Assembly: GCA_016929205.1 (NCBI GenBank)
Contig: JAFGJF010000137.1
Coordinates: 1-59,126, forward strand
Length of the DNA: 59,126 nt
DNA from: Anaerolineae bacterium
GTDB lineage: Bacteria > Chloroflexota > Anaerolineae > JAFGEY01
Direction: 5' to 3'
Program-made: the position numbers and the translations under genes
Shown: positions 7,121 to 15,493 of the stretch, one piece after another
Layout: every line of letters starts with the position of its first letter
Numbering within the stretch: position 1 is the first letter of the stretch
Notes under the pieces: model-generated
Told to the model about the DNA's origin: nothing
Database searches by the model: none
The model's input: the letters and a program-made list of their open reading frames with translations, nothing else

Positions 7121-8032
7121 TCATTCCCCGAGCAGGGCCAGATCAAAAAATGTCACCATCTCGCGTTCGTAGTCTTGCGGTCGCGCGCTCCAGCTTCCGC
7201 CATGCTCCGCTTCCGGAATGCGGTACAATACTTTCGGTTCGGCCGCGTGTTCGTAAAAATGCTGGATCATCCGCTGGCTCATGCCGCCCTGCGCCCCGGT
7301 GCTGATGAACAGAATGGGGCGAGGGGCAATGCCGCCGATCACGTCGATGACGGCGTCGGGCGCGCTGAACCCGGTTTGCCATTCGAGGCATTTAAACCAA
7401 TAGCGGTCTTGCCAGCCCTGCCATCGTTCGCCCAGGGTAACCGGCGGGGGCATATCGCGGGGTTGGGCAAAACCCGGATCGTCGACGACGACGGCCTCGA
7501 TTTCATCCATTTGCGCGGCCGCGCGGATGGCAATCTGCCCGCCCAGTGAAAAACCAAAGATGCCGATTCGTGTACCATCGACATCGGCCTGGTCTTGCAG
7601 AAAATGCACTGCCGTGGTTACGTCGTCCACATCCTGCCAACCCAAGGTGACCAGGCTGCCGCCGCTTTCGCCGTGGGCGCGCAGGTCGTACAGCAGGACG
7701 CCATACCCGTGCCGGGCCAGGGCCGCTGCCTGGTCCAGAACCGTGCCCCGGTGGCCGATGTAGCCGTGGAGAAGCATGACGACTGCGCCGTTTTGGGGTG
7801 GGATGTACCAGCCGCGCAAGGGCACACCCTCGTCACCGGTGAGGGTGACGTCCCGGTAGTCCAGGTCAAAATCGGCCGGCGAGGCGTCTCCAGCAGTGTA
7901 ACGTGCCGGGTGTGTTTCGACGTGGACCATGACCGGCACTACTGCGATCTGGGAGACGAAACGCAGTACGACCAGCCCGCATACCAGCCATTTGATCCAG
8001 GCGAGTGGTTTTTCGATCCGCATCGTGTTCAT
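7121..8032 (-). CDS. Membrane-anchored alpha/beta hydrolase
   Basis: The 303-residue protein has one N-terminal hydrophobic helix (about 13-37) and then an alpha/beta hydrolase domain. It shows the oxyanion-loop segment LLHGYIGHRGT (87-97), LYDLRAHGESGG, the nucleophile elbow GFSLGG with Ser162, and a C-terminal His277 in EAEHGGS. Where the catalytic Asp usually sits after strand 7 the sequence reads STGAQGGMSQ without an acid, so the acid is either displaced or lost. The orientation of the anchor suggests an extracytoplasmic or membrane-surface enzyme. The gene lies inside the ABC operon, overlapping the upstream permease by 4 bases, so it probably works with the transporter, perhaps on its cargo. 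Confidence 0.8.
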   Translation of the reverse strand: MNTMRIEKPLAWIKWLVCGLVVLRFVSQIAVVPVMVHVETHPARYTAGDASPADFDLDYRDVTLTGDEGVPLRGWYIPPQNGAVVMLLHGYIGHRGTVLDQAAALARHGYGVLLYDLRAHGESGGSLVTLGWQDVDDVTTAVHFLQDQADVDGTRIGIFGFSLGGQIAIRAAAQMDEIEAVVVDDPGFAQPRDMPPPVTLGERWQGWQDRYWFKCLEWQTGFSAPDAVIDVIGGIAPRPILFISTGAQGGMSQRMIQHFYEHAAEPKVLYRIPEAEHGGSWSARPQDYEREMVTFFDLALLGE

Positions 8033-8865
8033 AGATCCTGGCGTTGAAAGACAAAGATCGCCACTGCGAACCCGCCCAGTGCATAAGCAAGCAGGATAGC
8101 AGCGGCGGCGGCCGGTTGAGTCTCGAATTTTCCGCCCGCGATCAGCGATAGGGGGGCCATCGTGAACTGGAGCTTGTTCAGCAGGGCGACGGCGTTGTGG
8201 AAAATGGAAAATGTGCTGAATTGCCCCAGGTTGAACTCAAACCCCAGGTCGCCATTGACCAGCAGGTCTGCCATAAACAGCCCCAGGCCGCCAAACATGG
8301 TGAACGCGGTCGATCGGGTGAGCACGCCTACGATCATGGTCAAACTGACATAGGCCGCGACCATCAGGACGACGATCAGGATCGTATCCAGCCCCGAGGT
8401 AAACAGCCCCAGGATGCCGAGCAGCAGGATACGGGTGCCGGCCTGGCTGACGTGGCTGATCACGGCGGCGATACCGCTGCAAAACCAGCCTGCCAGCGCG
8501 CTGAGCGCGGCGGCGACGATCAAGGCACTGCCCTTGCCGGCAATAAACATCCAGCGTGGGATGCCGCGCTCGACGATGACTTGAACCGTCCCTTGCTCGA
8601 ACTCGCTGCCCAGCACGGTGGCGGTCAGCAACAGGGCGCTGAACGTGCCCAACACGACCAAAAAGGCTCCAATTGCCTCCAGCGCGCGCAAAAAAACGAT
8701 CGGGTTGCCTTCCAGCCAAGAAAGGGCCAGGAGCGCAACTGCCGGCGTCGCTGCCATGGTGATCAAGATGGCCTTGAACGTGCGCGAGCGGCGCAATTTG
8801 AGCCACTCGACGGCGATGAACTGCTCCAGCAGGCGCAGCGTGTGGGCCGGGCCGGCGCCGATCAC
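8029..8865 (-). CDS. ABC-2 type transporter permease (second of operon)
   Basis: The 278-residue protein has the same plan as its neighbours: a cytoplasmic VEWLKLRRSR start, a first helix (about 31-50), and the motif LGSEFEQGTVQVIVERGIPR before the second group of helices. About six membrane helices are visible. It starts with GTG overlapping the stop of the fused permease gene, and its own stop overlaps the hydrolase ATG. Sequence similarity to the permeases at 6260 and 8862 indicates that the three arose by duplication. Confidence 0.87.
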   Translation of the reverse strand: MIGAGPAHTLRLLEQFIAVEWLKLRRSRTFKAILITMAATPAVALLALSWLEGNPIVFLRALEAIGAFLVVLGTFSALLLTATVLGSEFEQGTVQVIVERGIPRWMFIAGKGSALIVAAALSALAGWFCSGIAAVISHVSQAGTRILLLGILGLFTSGLDTILIVVLMVAAYVSLTMIVGVLTRSTAFTMFGGLGLFMADLLVNGDLGFEFNLGQFSTFSIFHNAVALLNKLQFTMAPLSLIAGGKFETQPAAAAAILLAYALGGFAVAIFVFQRQDL

Positions 8866-11141
8866 AGTGTCATCTCTCTGCGTCTAAAAGCGGCTATCGC
8901 CCAGACCAGTGGGACAGCGCCGTAAATGAATAAAACGACGACAGCACGCCAGGGGTTGGATGGCAAATGCAGCATTTGGGCAATGCTGCGCACCCATCGA
9001 TCCATCTCGGCCAGCTTGACCGGGTTTCCCCAATAGATGATCGTGCGCATGTTATAATGCGGGATCAATGCGATCAGCTGCGCCCAGAGGGTATTGCCAA
9101 AGGCGGCCGGTTCAAAGCCGGACCGGAGGAACAAAAAGCTCAGGACGACGGAAATAAAGATGTAGGCCAACAGGCTGGAAAAATAGATCAGAAACAGCAG
9201 GCTGAATGCCGGACCCGGTTTGCCGGCCCAGGTGTACAGGGCCGCGCTAAAAGCGGCGAGCGGCATCAAGACGATCCACGCCCGGGCAAACTGGGCCGCC
9301 TGCGCGCGCACGAACGCACCGTCCACAAATCCCCAGTCGATGGTGCCCGTCAGAGAGCGCGTGGCCCACAGGCCCAACAGCGTGCATACGATCCACATGG
9401 CAGCGAGATAGATCGTCGCAACGAGGGCCAGGGCCACCACTTTGGCTAACACGAGCTGTCCGCGCCGCACGCCCCGGGCCAGTACGGTGCGCGCGGTGCC
9501 CCACGAAAACTCGTTGCCGACCAGGACGATGCCCAGCAAAATGAGGGCGATGATCGTCCAGTCAAAGGAGCGGGCCATCAACTCGTAACTACCGGGCAAG
9601 ACTGCCGCCCGGCGATAGTCTACCGGCTGCGCAGACTCGCCGGGAGAAAAGGTATTCGCGATGTTTTCCGCAACCGGCAGAGGCAGTTCCACCGGTTCAG
9701 CCGGCGCGTGGGCGACATCTCGTCGCCGGGCGGAAAAAAGTTCGACGCCGTTGCTGGTCACGATCAACTGGTCGAACACGCCGCTTTCATCGCCGGCAAA
9801 GCGCATCTCGGTGTTGCCCACGTTGGCCAGAAACTCGGTTTCCGAAATGGGATACAATTCCATCGCCGTCTCGTCGCTGCCGGTGCGTATGCGTACAAAG
9901 TAGCGTTCGCTATCCCGGTAGACCGAGAACGCCATACCCAGCTTGCCGTATTCGTATTTGCCGGCGTAACGGTCAAACAGTTGCGGGGCCAGGGCGACGA
10001 TCGTGCCCGAACGTTTGGCCGGCGGTTCGTAAAACTCGCCAAAGAGGATGGCGGCCAAATCCTTGACGATCCAGTCGAGCGGCGTCCAGTCGGCGTTGCT
10101 GAGGAGGATGATCGCCGCGTGGGGGCGAAAGGGATCGTCCTCAACATAACGCACGATCTGTCCCACCGCTCCCGGAAACGTGCCGCCGTGGGTGACCGAC
10201 TTGTGGCCGGATTCGGTGTCGATGAACCAGCCATAGCCGAATCGATAGCCATCCCTGCCTTCGACCGGGTAGGTTGGCGTCAGGATTTGTTCCAGCGTCT
10301 CCCGGCTGACCAGTTTCTCCGTGTACAGCGCGCGGTCCCAAAGATACAGATCGTTGGCCGTGCTGTAGAGCCCGCCCGCCGCGCCGGGGATCTCGCCGGG
10401 AGGATAAGGGACCTCTTGCGCGCCGTCCACCCCACGGGCATAGCCGGTGGCGACGTTATCCCGGCCGACGATGCGCGCCGGGTCAAAGCCGCTGTTGTGC
10501 ATACCCAGTGGGTCAAAGATGTGCGCCTGGATGTAGTCGGGATAAGGCTGTCCCGAGGCGCGTTCGATAATCTGGCCCAACAGCAAATAGCCGGCATTGC
10601 TATAACTGGCTTTGCTGCCGGGCTCGAACGCGAGCTCGGTGGGGATGCTGCTCCCGGCCGTGTTGGGCAGGCCGGAACTGTGCGTCAGCAGGTGGTGGAT
10701 GGTGACGACGTCGCCGTAAGGCAGGTCGGGGAGATAGGCGTCGATGGTGTCCTGTACGTTTAGCTTGCCCGCCTCCTGGAGCTGCATAATGGCCATTGCC
10801 GTAAATTGTTTCGTGATCGAGGCCAGGGGAAAAATCGTATCGGGCGTGATCGGAATCCCTTTGGCCCGGTCCGCCAGCCCATACCCTTTGCTGAACAGGA
10901 TGTCGCCATCCTGGGCGATGAGCAGCGCACCGCCGATGTCCCATTGCGCCCACATCTCGACGTGGGCCTGCATATAGTCGTCTACCCGTCCGGCAATGTC
11001 CAGCCCGTCGCGCGCCTTGTTGTGCAGGCTCCTGGCCTGCAAACCCAGGATAACCACCAGGGCGACGAGCAGCCACCACGTCAGGCGGTGCTTGTATAGT
11101 TTATAGAGTTCGATTTTGGCGAGCCGCAAAAATCCGATCAT
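8862..11141 (-). CDS. ABC-2 permease with inserted serine beta-lactamase-like domain
   Basis: The 759-residue protein is a composite. Residues 1-36 are the KIELYKLYKHR start and first helix of an ABC-2 permease. Residues about 45-380 are a class C beta-lactamase / penicillin-binding-like domain with all three motifs: Ser108-I-T-Lys111, Tyr180-S-Asn182 and His318-Gly-Gly320. Residues about 385-475 are a beta-rich region like those that follow such domains. Residues about 525-759 return to the permease, with the family motif GNEFSWGTARTVLARGVRR and five further helices. The hydrolase domain thus sits in the first loop, which should face outward, and would act on an external peptide, ester or cell-wall substrate. 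The frame is continuous and starts and stops overlap both neighbours, so this is not a cloning-type artefact. Family members normally have only a short loop at this point. Confidence 0.88.
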   Translation of the reverse strand: MIGFLRLAKIELYKLYKHRLTWWLLVALVVILGLQARSLHNKARDGLDIAGRVDDYMQAHVEMWAQWDIGGALLIAQDGDILFSKGYGLADRAKGIPITPDTIFPLASITKQFTAMAIMQLQEAGKLNVQDTIDAYLPDLPYGDVVTIHHLLTHSSGLPNTAGSSIPTELAFEPGSKASYSNAGYLLLGQIIERASGQPYPDYIQAHIFDPLGMHNSGFDPARIVGRDNVATGYARGVDGAQEVPYPPGEIPGAAGGLYSTANDLYLWDRALYTEKLVSRETLEQILTPTYPVEGRDGYRFGYGWFIDTESGHKSVTHGGTFPGAVGQIVRYVEDDPFRPHAAIILLSNADWTPLDWIVKDLAAILFGEFYEPPAKRSGTIVALAPQLFDRYAGKYEYGKLGMAFSVYRDSERYFVRIRTGSDETAMELYPISETEFLANVGNTEMRFAGDESGVFDQLIVTSNGVELFSARRRDVAHAPAEPVELPLPVAENIANTFSPGESAQPVDYRRAAVLPGSYELMARSFDWTIIALILLGIVLVGNEFSWGTARTVLARGVRRGQLVLAKVVALALVATIYLAAMWIVCTLLGLWATRSLTGTIDWGFVDGAFVRAQAAQFARAWIVLMPLAAFSAALYTWAGKPGPAFSLLFLIYFSSLLAYIFISVVLSFLFLRSGFEPAAFGNTLWAQLIALIPHYNMRTIIYWGNPVKLAEMDRWVRSIAQMLHLPSNPWRAVVVLFIYGAVPLVWAIAAFRRREMTL

Positions 11142-12082
11142 GGTTCGGATGCCGTCTTTTCGCTCGTCACGTCCAGAAAATAGCTTTCCAGCGAGCGTTC
11201 CGAGACTTGGAGGCCGTGCAGATACAGTGAGTGGGCTGCCAGGGCGGCCGTCAACTCGGCCGCGCGGCCGGCCGGTGCATCGACCAGGAGCACGCCGTCG
11301 CGCAACTGCACGCCGGCGACGAAATCAAGAGTTTGCAGCACGCGCGTCGCTTCGGCAACGTTTTCAATGCGCAGTTCGATATGCCCGCCGTGTTCGAGCA
11401 GCGTGTCCACGCGGTCGCAGGCAATGGTGTGGCCTTTGTTCAGAATGAGGACCCGGTCACAGACTTGCTCAACCTCGTACAGCAGGTGGCTGGAGAGCAT
11501 GATCGTTTTGTGCTCTTTTTTGGCCAGCCGCAGGATCAACTGCCGGATCTCGAGCATGCCGGCGGGATCGAGGCCGTTGGTTGGCTCGTCAAGGATCAGC
11601 AGGTCGGGATCGTGCACCAGGGCTGCGCCCAGGCCGAGACGCTGCTTCATACCCGTCGAAAAGGTTTCGACCTTGGAACCGGCACGACCGGACAGGCCCA
11701 CCAGGTCCAGCACTTTTTCAATGTGCTTGCGGTCGATTCCCCCGCCGCTCATTTGCGCCATCACCCACAGGTTGTCACGGGCTGACATATAGGGATAAAA
11801 GGCGGCTTCGACCAGCGCGCCGACCTTGCGCAGCGCGTCGGGGGCGTGGGTGCGCATATCGTGGCCCAGCACCTCTGCCGAGCCGGATGTGGGACGAATC
11901 AAACCGAGCAGCATCGAGATGGTCGTCGTTTTTCCGGCCCCATTTGGCCCGAGCAAGCCAAAAATCTCGCCGCCATGGACGCGCATCGACATATTGTCGA
12001 CAGCGGTTACCTCTTTGTAGCGCTTGGTCAATCCTTCGGTGCGAATAACGATAGGGTGGGAACTCGTTTGCATGTCACTCAT
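11138..12082 (-). CDS. ABC transporter ATP-binding protein
   Basis: The 314-residue ATPase has Walker A GPNGAGKT (45-52), the signature FSTGMKQRLGLG (141-152), Walker B LLILDEP (161-167) with Glu166, and the switch His199 in SSHL. The C-terminal 80 residues form the extra domain seen in drug, bacitracin and Na+ exporter ATPases. It is the first gene of a four-base-overlap chain with the fused permease, the second permease and the hydrolase, and it is the only ATPase in the unit, so it presumably drives all three permeases. A GCAGG site lies before the ATG. The kinase gene upstream ends only 12 bases away. Confidence 0.93.
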   Translation of the reverse strand: MSDMQTSSHPIVIRTEGLTKRYKEVTAVDNMSMRVHGGEIFGLLGPNGAGKTTTISMLLGLIRPTSGSAEVLGHDMRTHAPDALRKVGALVEAAFYPYMSARDNLWVMAQMSGGGIDRKHIEKVLDLVGLSGRAGSKVETFSTGMKQRLGLGAALVHDPDLLILDEPTNGLDPAGMLEIRQLILRLAKKEHKTIMLSSHLLYEVEQVCDRVLILNKGHTIACDRVDTLLEHGGHIELRIENVAEATRVLQTLDFVAGVQLRDGVLLVDAPAGRAAELTAALAAHSLYLHGLQVSERSLESYFLDVTSEKTASEP

Positions 12083-12094
12083 CGAATGCCTGCA

Positions 12095-13195
12095 TCATTT
12101 CATTTCGGCGATGATCGCCCGGATCTGGTTTTCCTGTGCTTCGATGCTTTCGGTCAGCTTGAACTGGACGAGCGCCCGCTGTAGATTGTGTTCCTCGTGC
12201 CTGACTTTGAAATAGACGTTTCCCTGGAGATAATCGGTAAAGAAACGCAGCCCCAGTTCAAAGGCGATGAGGCGGATCGCGTCGTACAGGTAGGCGTAAT
12301 CGTTCTCGGTCATAAAATCGTTGGCCACAGAGAGGTAACCCTGCAAAATCGCTTTGCACAGGCCGGTATCAAAACAAACGTCGTCGATTTGCTCGGTTTC
12401 TTCGCCCAGCGGGTTGCAGCACGATCTCAGGCAGTCTCCAATGTCATAGTGGACGAGCCCCGGCTTGACCGTATCCAGGTCAACGATGCTCACGGCCCGT
12501 CCGGTTGTTTCGTCAATCATAATATTGTTGATTTTTGGATCGCCGTGGATGGGCCGTAAAAAGAGATCGTTTCGCAACCTGGCCTCTTCTAGAATGCTCG
12601 CCCAGGCTTTTCGCTCCCGGACAAATCGCAGCCCATAGGCGACGTCGGCCGAGTGGTTCCGGGCGCCGTTTTTCGCCAGGGCCTCGTCGTATCGAGCCAG
12701 GTACTGGGGCGTGATGTGGAATCCTTCCAAGGTGTCGTACAGCCTGTCACACGCCAGATCGCTGATCAGGCTTTGAAACTGCCCCAGCGCATAACCTGCT
12801 TCTCTGGCATGCGCTGCGTTCTGGATCGTTTCGTACGATTTCGATCCGTCGATAAAGCTGATCGCCCTCCAAAATGCACCCTCATCGTCGATGAAAAAGT
12901 CTTGGCCGTCTTGAGCCGGCAGCACGCGCGGGACCTGCCATCTGTGATCGCCGTTGAGCGGGTTGTGCTTGAGGCGCTGAAAAACGTGTTCTGTGAATGT
13001 GCGCATGTTTAGCATAATGTATTGTGGATGAATAAAAACATGCGTGTTGATTCGTTGAAGAATGAATCGTGGATCACGGTCCGAGTTGCAGGTGACGAGA
13101 TAGGTGTCGTTGACGTTACCGGCACCGTATTCTTGAACGGCTGTGATCTCGCATCCGGGTTGAAATTGTGCAGCGACGGTTGTCAATGGGTTCAA
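12095..13195 (-). CDS. NahK-like sugar kinase (aminoglycoside phosphotransferase fold)
   Basis: The 366-residue protein has the APH/choline-kinase fold. Its N-terminal lobe has YGAGNVNDTYLV and FILQRINTHVF, typical of N-acetylhexosamine 1-kinases such as bifidobacterial NahK. The catalytic loop RPIHGDPKINNIMID and the metal-binding VSIVDLDTVKPG segment supply the catalytic Asp residues. It would phosphorylate a free sugar, most likely an N-acetylhexosamine, at C1 using ATP; the exact sugar is inference. It ends 12 bases before the ABC ATPase gene and begins 9 bases after the methyltransferase gene, so the genes may be co-transcribed. Confidence 0.8.
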   Translation of the reverse strand: MNPLTTVAAQFQPGCEITAVQEYGAGNVNDTYLVTCNSDRDPRFILQRINTHVFIHPQYIMLNMRTFTEHVFQRLKHNPLNGDHRWQVPRVLPAQDGQDFFIDDEGAFWRAISFIDGSKSYETIQNAAHAREAGYALGQFQSLISDLACDRLYDTLEGFHITPQYLARYDEALAKNGARNHSADVAYGLRFVRERKAWASILEEARLRNDLFLRPIHGDPKINNIMIDETTGRAVSIVDLDTVKPGLVHYDIGDCLRSCCNPLGEETEQIDDVCFDTGLCKAILQGYLSVANDFMTENDYAYLYDAIRLIAFELGLRFFTDYLQGNVYFKVRHEEHNLQRALVQFKLTESIEAQENQIRAIIAEMK

Positions 13196-13204
13196 AATCG
13201 GCCT

Positions 13205-14410
13205 CTATTCTTTAAAGAGTTTGGGTTTTTGCGCAAACAGCACCCGAAAACGATTGTCCTCGTATGCCACACGCACGTCCTGGAAAACCTGTTCCATCTG
13301 GTGCTCGTAACGGATAAACCTGTTGGCGACCAGGTACAGCCGGCCCTTTGGATTCAGAACGCAGGCGGCGTCCTGGATGAACTGGTGAGCGACGCTGTAA
13401 TCGGTTTGCCGGCCCTGGTGAAAGGGTGGATTTGTGACCACGAGGTCAAAACGGATATCGCGCACCGCTTGCACGCCATCGCTGAGCGCGACCTCGGCAT
13501 TGTGGACGCCGTTCAGGGCCAGCGTACGCCTGGCAGCGCTGACGGCGACGAGATTGCTGTCCACAAGGTAAACGTATTCGCCCTTTTGCGCAGCGACGGC
13601 ACCAATGATCCCACTGCCGCAGCCGATGTCGAGCACCTTGTCACCAGAGCGGACAGCCATCGTTTCGATCAGGGCACGCGTGCCCTCGTCGAGTTCTTTC
13701 CATGAGAACACGCCCGGTTTGGCGGCAAAAAGATAACGTTTTGACGGTGCGCCGATTTGCGCGCTGGATTCGTGCCAGCGATAATAATCTGTTTCGGGAA
13801 TGGCCGTTTGTTCGTCCTTGGTGCACAAGGCCACACGGCAGCCTCTACGGTAGGCGACGACCTCGCCGTTGCCAAAAACCGTTTGTGCAGAGCGCACAAA
13901 AGGTTTGATCCCGCTCTTGTTGTGCCCGGCGATGTAAAGCCGTCCTCCCGGTTTGAGCACTGCCGCCGCGTCGGCGATGAACTGCTGCGCAACGTCTTTG
14001 CCGCGCGGCAGGTGAGAGACGACGACGTCAAAGAGAACATCTTGCACCGCAGATGCGCAGTCGCCGATCCGCACCTCGACGTTGCCGATCCCGTTGATCG
14101 CCTGCGTGCGCCGCGCGGCCTCGACGGCGACGACGTTGTTATCGACCAGGTAAACCCGACCCTGTGCTGCCAGGTTTGCGGCAACGAGGCCAACGAGGCC
14201 ATAGCCGCAGCCCAGGTCGAGGACTGTGTCGCCAGGAGCAATCTGCATCTGTTCGATCAGCAGGGCGGTGGCATCGTCCAGGCGATCCCAGCTGAAAATG
14301 CCCGGCTTGGTGACGATGCGATAGGGTTCGTCGTGGACTGTGATCGTCGTTTCTTGATAGAGATGGAAATCAGGCAAGTCCTGTTGATGGTCTGGCTGTT
14401 GTTTTTTCAT
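13205..14410 (-). CDS. Tandem-domain RsmC/RlmG-like rRNA guanine methyltransferase
   Basis: The 401-residue protein contains two homologous class I methyltransferase domains. The N-terminal copy has VLDLGCGYG (63-71) but reads VSHLPRG where the catalytic motif should be. The C-terminal copy has VLDIGCGSG (259-267) and the catalytic NPPFHQG (327-333). Each copy is preceded by the same KPG[IV]FSW lead-in, showing an internal duplication. The same plan, a dead N-terminal and an active C-terminal domain, is known for RsmC (16S G1207) and RlmG (23S G1835), which make m2G in rRNA. Which of the two sites it modifies cannot be decided from the sequence. Confidence 0.82.
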   Translation of the reverse strand: MKKQQPDHQQDLPDFHLYQETTITVHDEPYRIVTKPGIFSWDRLDDATALLIEQMQIAPGDTVLDLGCGYGLVGLVAANLAAQGRVYLVDNNVVAVEAARRTQAINGIGNVEVRIGDCASAVQDVLFDVVVSHLPRGKDVAQQFIADAAAVLKPGGRLYIAGHNKSGIKPFVRSAQTVFGNGEVVAYRRGCRVALCTKDEQTAIPETDYYRWHESSAQIGAPSKRYLFAAKPGVFSWKELDEGTRALIETMAVRSGDKVLDIGCGSGIIGAVAAQKGEYVYLVDSNLVAVSAARRTLALNGVHNAEVALSDGVQAVRDIRFDLVVTNPPFHQGRQTDYSVAHQFIQDAACVLNPKGRLYLVANRFIRYEHQMEQVFQDVRVAYEDNRFRVLFAQKPKLFKE

Positions 14411-14531
14411 TCAACAAGCGGGTGCATTCTCATTTCTACGGCCAGATTGACATCCTGTGGGCCGAGTCTATGCGCACAAGCATAGTACACACCAGCAAAT
14501 GTGTCAAGTTTGGAGAATTGCTGTCACTCAC

Positions 14532-14559
14532 TTGACAGTCTTGGAGATTCTGGTATACT
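14532..14559 (+). promoter_or_regulatory. Promoter of the FadR-type regulator
   Basis: TTGACA (14532-14537) is followed after 16 bases by TATACT (14554-14559). It is the only strong promoter before the regulator and transporter genes, and its -10 box lies inside the palindrome at 14552-14576. Confidence 0.75.
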
Positions 14560-14576
14560 GGTATCATTAGTATACC
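14552..14576. promoter_or_regulatory. Palindromic operator overlapping the promoter
   Basis: GGTATACT (14552-14559) and AGTATACC (14569-14576) form a perfect inverted repeat with a 9-base spacer, covering the -10 box and the likely transcription start. FadR-subfamily GntR regulators typically bind GT-rich/AC-rich inverted repeats of this kind, so autorepression by the gene at 14640 is likely. Confidence 0.6.
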
Positions 14577-14639
14577 TCTTGAGTACGAGCGCAGACTCGC
14601 TTTCGTCACACACCTTCGGCCTTGCTATTGGACACGATT

Positions 14640-15329
14640 ATGAAGCCATTGGACAAGATCTCGCTCGCTGAACAAGCGGCTGAAGCCATAAAGCGCCGGA
14701 TTCTCACGCACCATCTTCAATCGGGAGAGCGGCTGCCTTCAGAGCGCCAGCTTACCGAGACGCTGGGCATCAGCAGAAGCATCTTGCGCGAAGCGCTCAG
14801 CGCACTGGTCGGTCAAAAGGTTGTCACCAAAGTGCCAGGTAAAGGGCTCTTTGTTGGAGACTTTGATCGACGCAGCCTGGGCGTTCATATCCGTTTGACG
14901 ATCACCGATCAAGCCGAACTGGAAGCGTTACGAGACCTTCGAAACATGCTCGAACTCGGTGCGTTGGCATTGATTGTACAGCGTATTACCGGGCAAGAGC
15001 TGAACCGGCTTGAGGATCTGGTTGAGGAAATGGAACGGCAGCTATCTCGAGGTGAGCGGATCAATGAACTTGACACCCAGTTTCACATCGCTTTGTTCGA
15101 AACGGCCCATAAGCCAGCTTTGATGCCGCTCTATACTCAAGTGCTTAGAGATTCGACCGATGTAAGCATTTTCCAGAATCCTCAAGTGCGTGATACGTTG
15201 ACTCTAGACGTCACCATGACTAACCTGTCCTTTCTGCGCCAGGTCCTTGCTGCTTTGCGTCAGGGTGATGGATATGGGGCGCAGCAGGCGATGAAAAAGC
15301 ATATCTTGATCGAACATCAAGAGGGCTAG
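14640..15329 (+). CDS. GntR-family transcriptional regulator, FadR/FCD subfamily
   Basis: The 229-residue protein has an N-terminal winged helix (about 5-70; LPSERQLTETLGISRSILRE then KVPGKGLFV) and an all-helical FCD effector domain. The FCD domain carries the Asp and His ligands of its usual metal site in LDTQFHIALF and further His near the C-terminus. Such regulators sense small organic acids or sugars. I use ATG 14640; a TTG at 14622 in the same frame has no better ribosome binding site. It probably controls the transporter genes that follow and its own promoter. Confidence 0.88.
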   Translation: MKPLDKISLAEQAAEAIKRRILTHHLQSGERLPSERQLTETLGISRSILREALSALVGQKVVTKVPGKGLFVGDFDRRSLGVHIRLTITDQAELEALRDLRNMLELGALALIVQRITGQELNRLEDLVEEMERQLSRGERINELDTQFHIALFETAHKPALMPLYTQVLRDSTDVSIFQNPQVRDTLTLDVTMTNLSFLRQVLAALRQGDGYGAQQAMKKHILIEHQEG

Positions 15330-15493
15330 GTTTGGCTTGACGCTTACTTGTAAACCAAGAAAGGAGGCAGATCAACCATCTCATCTTGCGTTAGCCACGT
15401 GTGCACGAGGTTCACCATAAAAGGAGGTAAATGGGAAGCGAAACCGCTGTGTATAACTGTGAAACTAACCGATCTGTAAGAGGAGGAAAAAAG

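Noticed and set aside
15431..15493. Upstream in-frame ATG for the binding-protein gene
   Set aside because: It would put 21 residues before the Tat signal; the AGGAGG site fits ATG 15494 better.
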